Both the position numbers and the translations under genes were made by a program. A stretch of 64,000 bases of DNA, taken from positions 2,542,001 through 2,606,000 of the forward strand of contig CM066303.1 of assembly GCA_033807695.1 (NCBI GenBank), in the 5' to 3' direction. Origin of the DNA: Daedaleopsis sinensis. Lineage: Eukaryota > Basidiomycota > Agaricomycetes > Polyporales > Polyporaceae. Positions 24,552 to 35,434 of the stretch are shown in pieces. The notes beneath the pieces were generated by a model. That model was not told the DNA's origin and ran no database searches. It saw only the letters and a program-made list of their open reading frames with translations. How positions within the stretch are numbered: the stretch's first letter is position 1; the number at the start of each line of letters is the position of its first letter.

Positions 24552-25633
24552 CATTGGGGGGCTCAGCCTTGCAATGCGACGCGCACGCTCCGCACAATCC
24601 GAGTCATCTGTCCCTGACAGATGACTTGACCGGAAAGGCGTTGACCACATACCGCACTGTCCTACGTCCCCGACGCATTATTGGACAGGGTTCGTGGTCT
24701 GAGCGCGGCACGCCGCGAACGTCGGACGCCACCAGGTGGGCTTATACCCGACGGGGCGGCTGAGACCATGTGCGCATGCGCGGGTATACTGAGTGCACGG
24801 TGAGCATTGGGACACGAGCTCGCGAGAATATCAACGTACATGGTTGTTGGTCAGAGCCATCGCAGATGGCGCACAACCTGGTGCTGATGGTGTGCGGCGC
24901 GCGCCATTATCAGTATCCTTTCAACTAGCGAGTGCTCAGCTGAAAGGACCCGGTGGGGACACTGGAAGAGATCATGCGTGTCAGCGATGGCCGGAGAAAG
25001 GATAGCGCGAGACAACATACCTCTGTATCTCGAGTGTCCCGAAGTTCGTCAACGCAAGCGTCGACGAGAGCGAGAGCCCACAATATCATGTGTGGTCGTC
25101 TCGAGGGTTCCACCCCAGCCTGCCGCGAGTAGCGACAGACTAGCAGGATGTCATCGGCCGTTCCTCCAATGCCCGAGTTCGGGAGTGGGACACATGACAG
25201 CCTGCGGAGTCGCCGACTGCCAGTGGGCTCGTGAGATGAGCACGGAGGAGAGGAGAGGACATGGTGGGAATGAAGAATGAGAAGGCGAGGCTCCGAGGAT
25301 CTTTTATAGTAGTTTGTAGGAGGCTGACCGCCGCCGGCGGCTCTTCCCGAGTGGAGGCGAACATGGGGCGAACAACAAGAGAAGTTCTCCCGGAATGGCC
25401 CGAGGTGCCATCCGATCATACGTGGGAGGCTGACCGGGGGCGGCTCTCTCCAGCAGGTCGAGGCGAACACTGTGAGGCGAGCAACAAGAGGATTTATCCG
25501 GCAAGTTCGGCTGATTGGGCTGATTGCTGAAGCTTCGAGCTGAGTTGATCCGAGGGTCGAGTTCCATCTGAAGTAGAATATATCGCAATGATGATTGATC
25601 ATTGCCTGTGCGCAAGAATGTCAGCGATTTGGC
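24552..25633 (-). repeat. Left B unit of the A-B repeat (diverged, gene-like)
   Basis: Matches, in reverse orientation, the B unit at about 57790-58600. In B direction it has a TATA box (TATAAAAG near 25300), an ATG in ACCATGTCCTCTCC, exon-like blocks separated by a 50-60 nt intron with GTATGT and TTCCAG ends, and a distal block of about 230 nt shared by all A and B units in this window (it contains GCGCATGCGCACATGG and ends GCATTGCAAGGCTGAGCC). No unit gives an unbroken protein: stops and frameshifts differ among copies, so this is a decayed gene family or non-coding repeat. This copy also carries an internal duplication of about 100 nt around 25320-25500. Confidence 0.75.
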
Positions 25634-25647
25634 AGTCAAGGCCAGCC
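25634..25647. repeat. Target-site duplication, left copy
   Basis: AGTCAAGGCCAGCC, identical to 39906-39919. In the right A-B copy the same sequence occurs once, reversed, at 57777-57790, and is followed by AAAA/TTTT that here merges with the T12 tract (25648-25659). Confidence 0.85.
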
Positions 25648-25801
25648 TTTTTTTTTTTTGATGGTGCTTTGTCTCGCAGCAGGGCAGTGTGCCCCCTGTG
25701 AGACTTGCAAGTGAGAGAGAAGGTCTGCACCAAGGGAGAAAAATGCTTTACGCACGCCGACCGAAGGTCGCAGTGTGGGGCTCCCGGCGCTCCATCGGCG
25801 T

Positions 25802-28800
25802 CTATCCGACTCCGAGGGCATCATCGGATCTACCCACTAAAAACCCGTTATGTGCAGCGGACTGCCTCCTTCCCCAGGGGAAGTCTGACCACGTCCCAGT
25901 GGTCAGTTCTTTCGCGCGCTCCTTGTTACGTCTGGCTCTTCTGGCTTGGAATACATCCATCTCCATCCTACGTTTCATGGCTGCGAGCCACCTTGCTTTA
26001 ACTGCCTCCGGGGGCAGTACTTTGTCTGGGTGACCTTCGAACTCGATGACCCGCCTACATCTCAATTTCCAGATGAGATGCGCCGATTCCGGGATCACGA
26101 TCCTGTAGAATCTGTCTGCTCTATGATGTCCCTTCTCGTGGATGTACTTCGTGGTCATGGCTGTACTACCGAGAATCATTCCGAAGGTGAGGGGGACAGG
26201 TACAATCGATTTACGTGCCGCAGTCTCTCTGACCATGTCCCAAATTTCTAGCTGCCCTGGGGCGCTACATTCGGTGAGGATGTGTTCGAGCGATTCCTCA
26301 ACCTCGCATATTCCGCATATTCCCCAAGTCTCTTTTCCGGGAATGTTGTTCCAGAAGGCTCCGACCCTCCAGGCACCGTGGACGGCTTTCCAGAGGAAGT
26401 CCCGTATGTTCTTGCCAACTAGGTTCGATCTTAGCGATCGCCACAGGTTGTCATGGGTGAGTCCCATTAACAGATCCTGCTCCATCGTTGCGACGATCCT
26501 CCCCAACACAATTTCCGTGGTACGCCGCTGTTCTCCTCTGGAGCTTATGCGGGACCGTATCGTCGCATACGCCGTGTTCTGGGTGATAGTTGAGAGTTTA
26601 ACAGAGTCGTGCACGAACCGAGGGTCCGCAGGTGGGAGAGGTACCGCCATTGGCTTCAGGCTACCTCCACCAGCCAGCTCGTCGGCCCCTTCATTCCCGG
26701 GGTCCGAGTTGTGTCCTTTAACCCACCTGAAGGTGGTCGGTGCTGAGCGCGCGCGCAGCCTGGCCAGGAGGTCGATGACGGCGTCCGCATTTGCAACGCC
26801 CGTCCATCCTCTGTCTTCCCATCCTTTGGACCAGACCGTCATGGCTTTCATGGCGTATTTCGAGTCTGTGACGACATGGAGAGGGGTAAATGGTGGTGTG
26901 GCCGCCACTAGAGCCGCAATCGCGTGAATTTCTGCGACTTGGTTGGTCTGCCGGAGGCCCGGGACACGTACTGAGATGTTCCTCGGATCATCGGGGCCAT
27001 ACCACACGCCAGCCCCCGCCCGTGGGTTGACACCATCGATCTCGGTGGCTGAGCCGTCAGTATAGGCTTCGATTTCGGCGTCTACCGTCTGGAACGGTTT
27101 CGGTGGTCTCTTCACCGGACGTTCTCGCTGCTGAGCGAGCTCCTGGTCTCCGGGGCCAAAGACCCGGAAGATCGCCGAGGCGTAGCCATCCTCCGTGATG
27201 CTCGGATCGAAGGTGACTCTGCCATCGTCCGCCTCGGCGCGGAGGTTATGGGCCGTCCTCCTCTTAGTGAGCGAGAGGCCGTCTATCGCATGGGTCCGTG
27301 CATTGTCTGGTTTCCACTTGGGAGCTAGGGCGTCGATGGCCCTCTTCGCCGCGTTCGCGCACCGGTGAGGGTGGCAGCATCCCAGGGCGGTTCTGTCATG
27401 CTCGCAGTCGGCGCAGGGGCAATCCGGGAGCGATCTGTGCCGCGTCTGCGCCGTGTTCATAAGTCTGTATGCCGTCTTGCTGCTGTCGAGCACCGACCGA
27501 ACTCCGTGTTTCAGTCGCAGGCACTTTCCTGCGCTGGAGTTGTTATGGAGAGCCGTGTCGAGTCTTCCTACGTGGTACCAGATCGGCATGATATTCTTGA
27601 GCTTTTCGGAGGGGTTCTTGACCACTGCGGTAAGGTTGTGTTTGTGTGCCGTCGTGATCATTCGTCTCAGGTCGGTTCCAATTCGTCTAGCCCCTCTAGT
27701 GCTCGGCCTCCATGTCTGGAGGAAGCAGTTAATTCTCGAGGCGTCATCTACGCGGCCGTCTTTAGCTAGAACAGCTCTGGCAAGCAAGACGTCTGCTACA
27801 TACGCCCATTTAGGCCTGGACGGGGAGAGGTTTAGATAGTCTTTGAGCCACATAAATTCGATTGCCTCGTTCCTTGATTGGAGGTCGAGGAGACCCAGCC
27901 CTCCTTGCTCGACGGGTCGATACAGTGTCTCACGTCCGATCATAGGGTGCGCATCCCCTTTCCATACGAATTTGGACAGCATACTGATCAGCTGTTGCAG
28001 CGTCCTGACCGGCATGCCCTGCGCTCGGGTGAGGAACTGTGTTCTGCCGCCCACTTCCATTCCCACAATGAGCTTTCGTGCCTGTATGGAGGGACGTCTC
28101 ATGTCCCATCTGTCGAGCCTCTGCCTGATCGATTCTAAGATCTGTGCCCAGGGTTCTTCCTCGTCTGCAACATTGCCTACTCTAGCGCCCAAGGAGCGTA
28201 TAGTCTGTCCGTCGCGTAGCAACTTCGCGCCTTGTGGGAGGGTCAGGGCTAGAGTTGTTTGATTGGTTCCTCGGGTCAACTCTTCCCTGAAGGTCTCGGT
28301 GCCGATCGGTACGTGCTCCGTCTTCTCGATGTTAAATTTCGCGCGTGACGCTCTGCACCAGGCACCCAGTAAGTTACTGAGGGTCGTGTAGTTGTCGTCA
28401 CTGGATAGGAAGACCGTAGTATCGTCTGCAAAGAGGATCGCGATGAGTCTCTCCGTGAGTCCGGGGATATTGAGTCCCCGCAGGCTTGATCGTCTAATGC
28501 TTATGGCCAGGGGTTCAATTGCAATGTCGAAGAGGGGACATGAGACAGGGTCGCCCTGTCTCGCACCTCGTGTGATTCTGAAGGACGAGCTCCTCTCGCC
28601 GTTTACCATTACTACGCTGGTGGCATTTTCGTATAGATTTTTGATGGTTGTTATGAAGTTACGAGGGAAGTTCATTTTCTCCAGAACTTTCCAGAGGTAT
28701 CTATGGTTGACTTTGTCGTATGCCTTCTCTTGATCCAGGGCGACAACCATTCCATTCATCTCCTCCACCTCAGCAAGGTCGACGACCAACCTGGTGAGTC

Positions 28801-30766
28801 GTATGTGATCGAAGATCTTTCTGCCCGGTATGAAGCCCGCTTGATCGGGGTGCACGATGGAGTGAATGACTCTCGATAGTTTGTTGGAGAGAGCTCTAGT
28901 CATAATTTTATAATCTGCATTGAGAACCGTGATTGGGCGATAATTCTCAATGTCTCTCTTGTCCTTTTTCTTGTAGATCGGGCAGATCCAACCCTGCGCG
29001 AATCTAGTGTCTACCGTGCCGTAGGCCTCGACGTCGTTGTATGCCGCTTTGAGCAGTCCGGTGATATCAATACTATTCTCCCCATCGACCGGCTTTTCGC
29101 TCAGTTTCAGGAGTGTCTTCCATATCTCTGCCGGAATTCCGTCGAGTCCAGCTGCTTTACTTGTCGCTGCTTCTCTGATTGCTGCTTCAACATCCTCCCT
29201 GGTCAGTTTTCTAGCTAGCATACCCTTGTCTCTCGTCGACAGTGACACATCCACTCCATCAAGTATCTCATCGATATAATCCTCATGTGCTGCGGGGTCG
29301 AGGTCCTCATCCTTCTGGAGGGTGTCGAAGTGCTTCATCGCGACCTCAGCCATGTCCTCGGTGCGGGAGGTATACTGGTACTCTCCGCTCTCCCCGCTTT
29401 CTCTATAGCGGAGCTGGTTGATGACTGTGCTTGTTTTTGGCGCTGCATTCATCCTAGTCCAATACTTCGTGATCGTCTCACCCATTACCCAAGCATTACC
29501 CGCTACAGTGCGCCGTGCCGCAGCGAAGCGACTCATTTCTAGCTCTGCAATGCGTTCCTGCAGAATTGCCGCATTTCTGGTGCGTGTCTCGGGGTCCTCT
29601 TGCTCAGCCGCAGAGTCACGGACGATACTTTTTAGGTCGGCCTGGAGGGCTGCAATGGCCCTTTTAATCTTGGGGATTTTTACTTTCGCTCTCTCTTTCG
29701 CCCTTTCACGGATGTTCTCCTTGAGAGTCAGCAGTATTCTCTGTGGGTTCGTGCGTTCTGTTCTGCCCCCCATCACCCTCAGGGCTTCGCACGCAGCTTT
29801 CGCTTCCTCCTTGAGCGCGGCAAGGAAAGGTACATCAGTCATCAAGGTGCTAGGGATTGTCCACCTTCCTTTGCCGAGGTATGGTGCATCGTAGTTTGCT
29901 ATAGAGAAGAAGAGGAGCTGATGATCCGTGTGGATCCCTGGGTGTCTGTATGTCCAGTCCTCCGCAACCTCCATCAGAGAGGTATCGATGTATGCTCTGT
30001 CGATCCTGGATTGACTGCCCGTGGCAGACTGTAGGTACGAGAACGCAACCGCATTCTTGAATCTCTTCCTAAAGCCGTCCACCAGGGAGTACTCTTCTTT
30101 AAGGGACTGGAGGGCGTCGACCGATTGTTGCGCATCCCTGTGCGGTGGCATACGGTCGGCCGAGGACTCGACCATGTTGCAGTCGCCTATGATGATGTTG
30201 GGGCGGCGTTCAATAGACGTCGCTATCTTCTCTTTCAGTGCTATCCAGAAGTTTGTGTTGTCTGTTTCTGCATTCGGGGCATAGACGTTGATGATCGTGA
30301 GTTTTCTGCTGGAGCCCCAACGCACCGTTGCAGCGAGAGCTCGCCCCTCGATGAGCTCAGTCAAGGTCAGGTCGTCACAGTCTACGATATTCCTGTTGAT
30401 CACGAAAGCGACGCCTCTCGCACCCGTTGGGTTGGTTGGGTCGGCACTTCCGATGACTACAATGCTATGTTTGAACAACGCGTTGAGAGATTCGATTCTC
30501 TCGTGTGTGAGGTGTGTCTCTTGCAGCGCCAGGATTGCTATACGATTTTCACGCATGACTTGATTTATACAGTTCCATTTTTCAACTGGCGTACCCGCGA
30601 CTAGCGGTCCTGACCCTCTCATGTTGAGGGAGCCGATCCTGAGACGACCCCCCGCTCGTTTAGCGCGCCCATTCGGGCGTGCAGGTGGAGCCGTACCTTC
30701 CTCGTTTGCGTCGGGAGGAGGTAGGCTAGTGCTCACCGGGGGACGGCTGAGCCTCCTCCCCGACAT
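25802..30766 (-). CDS. LINE ORF2: endonuclease, reverse transcriptase, RNase H
   Basis: Intact 1654-residue polyprotein starting at an ATG. Domains in order: APE-type endonuclease (about 40-285) with SLNMRG, QETH, a DCNMVESSADR block and GIHTDHQLL; reverse transcriptase (about 560-830) with QAGFIPGRKIFDHIRL, ALDQEKAYDKVNHRYLW, GARQGDPVSCPLF and the catalytic FADDTTVF near residue 778; RNase H (about 1232-1362) with YTDGSA, NQVAEIHAIAAL, VTDSKYAM and GNEGADELAGG, so its four acidic positions are present; then a Cys/His motif GICGICEVEESLEHILTEC (about 1475-1495). This domain order is that of the Tad1/I-like non-LTR elements of fungi. No stop or frameshift was found, so the copy is young and may be active. 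It nicks target DNA and primes cDNA synthesis in the nucleus. Confidence 0.95.
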   Translation of the reverse strand: MSGRRLSRPPVSTSLPPPDANEEGTAPPARPNGRAKRAGGRLRIGSLNMRGSGPLVAGTPVEKWNCINQVMRENRIAILALQETHLTHERIESLNALFKHSIVVIGSADPTNPTGARGVAFVINRNIVDCDDLTLTELIEGRALAATVRWGSSRKLTIINVYAPNAETDNTNFWIALKEKIATSIERRPNIIIGDCNMVESSADRMPPHRDAQQSVDALQSLKEEYSLVDGFRKRFKNAVAFSYLQSATGSQSRIDRAYIDTSLMEVAEDWTYRHPGIHTDHQLLFFSIANYDAPYLGKGRWTIPSTLMTDVPFLAALKEEAKAACEALRVMGGRTERTNPQRILLTLKENIRERAKERAKVKIPKIKRAIAALQADLKSIVRDSAAEQEDPETRTRNAAILQERIAELEMSRFAAARRTVAGNAWVMGETITKYWTRMNAAPKTSTVINQLRYRESGESGEYQYTSRTEDMAEVAMKHFDTLQKDEDLDPAAHEDYIDEILDGVDVSLSTRDKGMLARKLTREDVEAAIREAATSKAAGLDGIPAEIWKTLLKLSEKPVDGENSIDITGLLKAAYNDVEAYGTVDTRFAQGWICPIYKKKDKRDIENYRPITVLNADYKIMTRALSNKLSRVIHSIVHPDQAGFIPGRKIFDHIRLTRLVVDLAEVEEMNGMVVALDQEKAYDKVNHRYLWKVLEKMNFPRNFITTIKNLYENATSVVMVNGERSSSFRITRGARQGDPVSCPLFDIAIEPLAISIRRSSLRGLNIPGLTERLIAILFADDTTVFLSSDDNYTTLSNLLGAWCRASRAKFNIEKTEHVPIGTETFREELTRGTNQTTLALTLPQGAKLLRDGQTIRSLGARVGNVADEEEPWAQILESIRQRLDRWDMRRPSIQARKLIVGMEVGGRTQFLTRAQGMPVRTLQQLISMLSKFVWKGDAHPMIGRETLYRPVEQGGLGLLDLQSRNEAIEFMWLKDYLNLSPSRPKWAYVADVLLARAVLAKDGRVDDASRINCFLQTWRPSTRGARRIGTDLRRMITTAHKHNLTAVVKNPSEKLKNIMPIWYHVGRLDTALHNNSSAGKCLRLKHGVRSVLDSSKTAYRLMNTAQTRHRSLPDCPCADCEHDRTALGCCHPHRCANAAKRAIDALAPKWKPDNARTHAIDGLSLTKRRTAHNLRAEADDGRVTFDPSITEDGYASAIFRVFGPGDQELAQQRERPVKRPPKPFQTVDAEIEAYTDGSATEIDGVNPRAGAGVWYGPDDPRNISVRVPGLRQTNQVAEIHAIAALVAATPPFTPLHVVTDSKYAMKAMTVWSKGWEDRGWTGVANADAVIDLLARLRARSAPTTFRWVKGHNSDPGNEGADELAGGGSLKPMAVPLPPADPRFVHDSVKLSTITQNTAYATIRSRISSRGEQRRTTEIVLGRIVATMEQDLLMGLTHDNLWRSLRSNLVGKNIRDFLWKAVHGAWRVGAFWNNIPGKETWGICGICEVEESLEHILTECSAPGQLEIWDMVRETAARKSIVPVPLTFGMILGSTAMTTKYIHEKGHHRADRFYRIVIPESAHLIWKLRCRRVIEFEGHPDKVLPPEAVKARWLAAMKRRMEMDVFQARRARRNKERAKELTTGTWSDFPWGRRQSAAHNGFLVGRSDDALGVG

Positions 30767-31316
30767 GCCCCCAAAAGCGTTCCCGGTATCACTGCTGCGT
30801 TCGCTGGCATGAGTGCTGTTCGCAGCTCCACCGGGTGCGCCCCGCAGTAGATCCTGTTCCGATGATGGCTGTCCGTTTGTGTTGTGTATATTCTCTATGT
30901 AGTTCGCAGTTGATTAGTCGGCGGGGGTTCAACCAGTGTTCCCGCCCAAGGCTGTGAGTCTCCACAGTCAGAGCGACTTGGGCATTTCGGGGGGAGCCGC
31001 AGCCCGGCTTCTCATCCATGCCCTTCGACAAAAGACTCGTCCGGCCCAGTCGACCTAAAAAGGCGGGCCTCTGGGCGTACCTGTGGCTCCTGTCCCGAAG
31101 GCAGTAAATTCACCACATTACGCAATTTCTGTTTCCAACTGAGCGGCTGCTTCTCAGCGGGTAAAGTTCGTTAGTCGGTTCGTTCAGCAAGTGGAGGGGG
31201 AGTCATAAGCGATTGGATTGCATAGCGTACTAGTAGTAGGCGTCCGGTACATGCATTATCAGGGGTCACGCTGTCGGGAGGCTGCTACTAGGAAGATACT
31301 AGGATCGCGTTCGTAA

Positions 31317-34028
31317 TTAGTGCTGCCAGGTTCCCCTACCGCGGCCGGTACCTCTGCGCATGCCTCGTCCGTGCGGAGTTCTGCCACGCCCTCGACCCCT
31401 CGGCGTCGTATGGTTTTCCGCTGGTTGCTCCCGGGGAGGGCGAAGTTCGGGCTCAACTCGAAGAGTAGTGTATCTTCCGTCCCCAGCCTCGGGCCCGTTC
31501 CATCCGTCGATGAACGGGAAGGGGCAGAGGTGAGCAGGATGCGACGTGCTGCGGCAGCCGGGGCAGTGGGTGATCTGTTTGGGCGTCGCGGTCGCCGTGA
31601 TGTATATGCCGAATTTCATAGCGCGTAGGATGCTGACCCAAGCCCTCCACCTCTTGATGTTGCGGGTCGGGGGGTCCATATAGACGTTCGCGACAATATT
31701 GCCATTGTTGAATATCATGACGTCCGTGCGTAGGGTCGTGAGGAGGCTCCTGACCAGCTCATGGTGGTTGAGGTCGTTGTTTTCGGGCATCTCCCTGACC
31801 ATGGAGATGAGCTGCTCATACATCGTGGGGGCGTGGAAGACAGACTCCACCGTCCTGTCGATTTCGGTCTTGGAGTCGTCGATGAAGCCTTCAAGTGACA
31901 GAATCCACGACGGGATGGGAGGGGAGCGGGGGTAGGCGAAGAAAGTGATAGCACGATAAGACCAGACTTTGCCGTCGATGAGCGTGGTGATTCCTTCTGG
32001 TGAGAGGCCTCGGACCGCCCAGACCGTGGGGGCGTGTTTGCTCGACGGATGAGTGCCAGGCTCCGGCTCCGGGGGGATTACGCTGAACGTGGTTTCGAAA
32101 GTGATCTTCGAGATGGTGTTCTTCAGAGAGGCGCCAAGCGTTCTGTTGAACTTCACACTCGACGTGTACTTGTAGTTGAAGATGTTTACCAGCAGCGCCT
32201 CATCGTCGCTCCATACTGCCTCAACCCAAGCGCTCGCCATCCCTGAGATTAACGCCTCCGGGTCCTCTCGGGCGACTTCTGGCCAGCCATTCGGTGGGGC
32301 GGCGGTCGGGAGGTCGTCGTTTCTGCTCGTGTTTTCGAAGATGGTTGGGAGGGCGTGGGGCGGCGGCACCGAGGCATGCGCATGTGAGACGAAGGGATTT
32401 GCATCCGGCCGTTCTATCTGGTCCAGGTGGCGTCTCCAAGGCGGAAGGTGGCACGAGGGAGTCTGATGCCCTCCAGGTGTCGGCGCTGGTGGATGCAGAG
32501 AGGTTTGGGACGCTGCCGGGGAACGGTGTGTCCCCGCGCCCAGGGCCGTGCGTGTGGGCGGGCATGCACTCATGTCCTGTGAAGTACCCGGGACGCTCTG
32601 GGGTCGTCGGTCAGCGTCGTGCGAGGGGGTGGGAGGGGCCTGAGGGCGCGTCTGGGAGAGCGATGGTGTCCGGGTGTATCCCGTGGTTCGAGGTTGTCTG
32701 GCGCATATTGTACAATCGCAGTCATCGCCTCCGCCTCCATGTCCGTGCGCCCTCCCCTTTCCCTTCTCGACACGCGGCGCATTCCGCGTCGGGGCGGGGT
32801 CGACGTCCATCGGGTCGTCTTGCTCCTGTTCGGGTTCTCGGATAGGGGGTGCCGTCGACGACGACGGTTGCCAGGCAAAGTTGAACGCCGGGGTGGCTCG
32901 AGCCACGGGGATGGCAGATCTGCCGACAGGAGGTTCGTGGACCGTTGTCTGGTGATGCGTGAGGGAGAGGTCGGCGAGCGATAGTGGTCGAGAGCTTCGA
33001 TTTGTGGGCGTGGGGGTGTGGGGGGTTTGGGTCGTGTCTTCTTCGCCCGCAGTCGGCTCTGTGAGGGTTGCCGCAGTGGTGAGCCATGGGTTCTCGAGGC
33101 CTGTCGCGTTCATGTGGAGTGTTGGCGCGGGGATCGGGGAGTGCACTCGTTGTCTGTTTAGACGGGCGAGTTCCTCGGTCAGGTGCGGACCTTCCCATGG
33201 CCTTTTTCTTGGCGCTAAGTCATCTGCTGTGTCGTTGCCTGAATACGAGGGCAAGGGCGGCACAGAAGGCAGTTGTTGCGACCTTGCTAGGGCTAGCGCC
33301 TCTTCTATGTCCATGAGTCTCTGTTCTATGCCGTTTCTTTCTTGTCCCGGGGACCCTAGCGCGAGCTGGGGGGGAGTTGCGCCAAAGGCATCCCACATCG
33401 CCGCAGTGTCCGCTGTGCCTTCGCGCATCGCCGTTGTTGCGAAGTCTAGGGGCGGGCGGGGTGTGGTGTTGTGGATGAGGGTGGGGGATGTTGTCGCGCC
33501 CATCCGAGAGGGGTACATGGCAGTGTCCGGCGAGCTCGAGGAGAGGATTATGGGGGAGCTGGGCGGGAGCGGGCTCGGCTGGTGCAGTTCGAGCTATATT
33601 CAGGGATGAGCTGCGTTATTACCGGCCAGGGGGGTCCTGATCGTGGCTCATACCTGCTGGCCCGAGACAAGGATGTCTGCCTGCGCCGGGACTGCGACCG
33701 ATGCTGCGTTCTTCCTCCCGCGTTTTGGCTGGGCACGCTTCTTTGTTTTGCGTTTACGCGATGTCGTCGCCGCCTCTGGGTTGGTGATTTCGACGATCGA
33801 TGGTTCCCTGCCGGGGGGAGACATAGCCTGCGGTCCGACTTCAAGAGTCGTCGTCATCGAGGAAGAGGCCGGGAGAGAGCGCAGTGGATCGTCCTGGCCA
33901 GAAGGCTGCAGGGTGGAATTCTCTTGTTGCTGATCGCCGGATGGGGAAGGAGGCTCGACCGGGGCACATGACGGAGGTCTAGAAGCGGCCGCCTCGGCGT
34001 AAGTGAGGGGGCGGGTCGGGGATGGCAT
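31317..34028 (-). CDS. LINE ORF1 (Gag-like RNA-binding protein), with an apparent 60 nt intron
   Basis: The first block (34028-33654, 125 codons) begins MPSPTRPLTYAEAAASRPPS, a start typical of fungal LINE ORF1 proteins, and ends in SGQQ just before GTATGA. The second block (33593-31317, 758 codons) continues in phase after TATAG. Together they give 883 residues: long Pro/Ser/Thr-rich region, a folded stretch in the last third (from about MASAWVEAVWSDDEALLVNIF), one zinc knuckle CPGCRSTSHPAHLC (CX2CX4HX4C, about residue 800) and an Arg/Gly-rich tail (RGRGRGRTPHGRG). Such proteins bind element RNA. If the two blocks are not spliced, translation could start at the internal ATG at 33518 and give 733 residues. 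It precedes ORF2 by 550 nt on the same strand. Confidence 0.8.
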
Positions 34029-35434
34029 GATGCAGCGTTGGTGTGCGATGAGGACGATGCGTTGTTGTTTCTTACCGTCAGCTTTCTGTGCCTTTTATCC
34101 GTCCTCGCAGCGCTTCAGTGCTCAGTCCTCAAACGTTGCTCTTCGTCATTATTCGGCAGAGCTGGTCAGGTAGCCTCACAGTGATGGTGAAAATTTGCAA
34201 AACATTCCTAGTCATCTGTTCCATTCGCTGAGCTGGATAACCGACAGGACGTCCTCTCGTGGCGATCCGAACACTGTCCAGATGCCGTACCAAGGATGTC
34301 GGGAGAGGTGTATTCCCAAGCGCGAGAGTTGGCTTGCCATCGGAAGAGGTATTGGGGTTCCTCATCAGTAAGCAGTTGAAGTTTGCATCGTCTCAGTCGT
34401 GTGCAGATGCAAGTGGGTGGCATCCGTGTTCCAGACTGACTGTCGGGGGTGGGCAGGGCATCCCCGTCTGGTAAGACGTGTGTCTTGCAGTCAGCTCGTG
34501 CTCGTGGTTTTTAGTGGGCGCGATGCCGTCGTGTCGTGGAGTGGGGCGGGTGAGTGCGTCCCTGTGCTTTACCGCACTTCGCGGCATGTCGTTCCGCGCC
34601 GAGTGCGCTGTCGCACTCTCCTCCCAAGTGGTGGGATGTGTTGCAAGGGGCAGCGATGATCTACAGTGTTGTGTAGCAGCGCCAGACTGCTCTCCCGTCG
34701 TTCCTCGTGGAGAGCGAGTTTGCGCTGCTGAGGTCTGCGTCTGGGTCCAGACTGCAGAGGTCGTCGTGACGCCGCCGCCGCCCTCCGACGTCGGCTCAAT
34801 TTTCATTGGGGTCAACGAGGTACGCCGCAGGCCTTCTCAGCGTCGACGTCGCTGATAATGCAAAAGGGCTCCGATCGACTGGCTGCCGGCGCGCATCGAC
34901 CACTCGTGCCTTGGTCAGGCGCCGGCGAGCTCGTCAAGCTGTGCCCGGCGCTGGAGTCGCGTCCGCCGGCGCTTGCTCCATGTTCAGGCAGGAGAGAGGG
35001 GAGTCGCATGCCCCGCTACGCCGATTCGTCGGCGGGCAGGCTTCGTCAGTGCAGTTGGGTCGCGTTTACCAGGGGGGGGGGCGCGGGCAGCTGGAGCGGT
35101 TGGAGGTGTCGCGCGGGCTAGTGCGCGCTGGTGCTCTGCGTCGGCGTCGCGCGTTTGCCGAGTGCATCGACCTCGAAAAGGGAGGCGGATGGCTTTGGGC
35201 ATCGTCCGGGGGCTCGGACGGGTTCAACGTTGTCCTTGGCATGCCCGCCAAATATAAACGTTGTCGCGCTCGCCCGAGCACGCTATAAGTCGCGCACCCC
35301 GTTCTTTCGCCTCCGCCTCTCTCTCTTGCCCCCGTCTTTCACTTTCGCTCTCTCCTCTTCCACCGTCCGTAGTCTCGAGAAGGCTCGCCCCCAGTCTCTC
35401 GTGCGCTTCTCCTCATCTTCGTTCGGCTCCTGTG
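34029..35434. other. Insertion interior between LINE ORF1 and the unknown plus-strand genes
   Basis: Either LINE 5' UTR or part of another element. A plus-strand frame from 34806 to 35288 ends in a protein-like stretch (AFAECIDLEKGGGWLWASSG, then GSDGFNVVLGMPAKY) but is preceded by a run of about 9 G near 35071 where the frame seems to slip. TATA-like ATATAAAC at about 35254 and a pyrimidine-rich leader precede the next gene. Confidence 0.4.

Noticed and set aside
26142..26927. 261-codon plus-strand frame inside the LINE
   Set aside because: Antisense shadow of the intact ORF2 RNase H region.
32959..33609. 216-codon plus-strand frame
   Set aside because: Antisense shadow of LINE ORF1.
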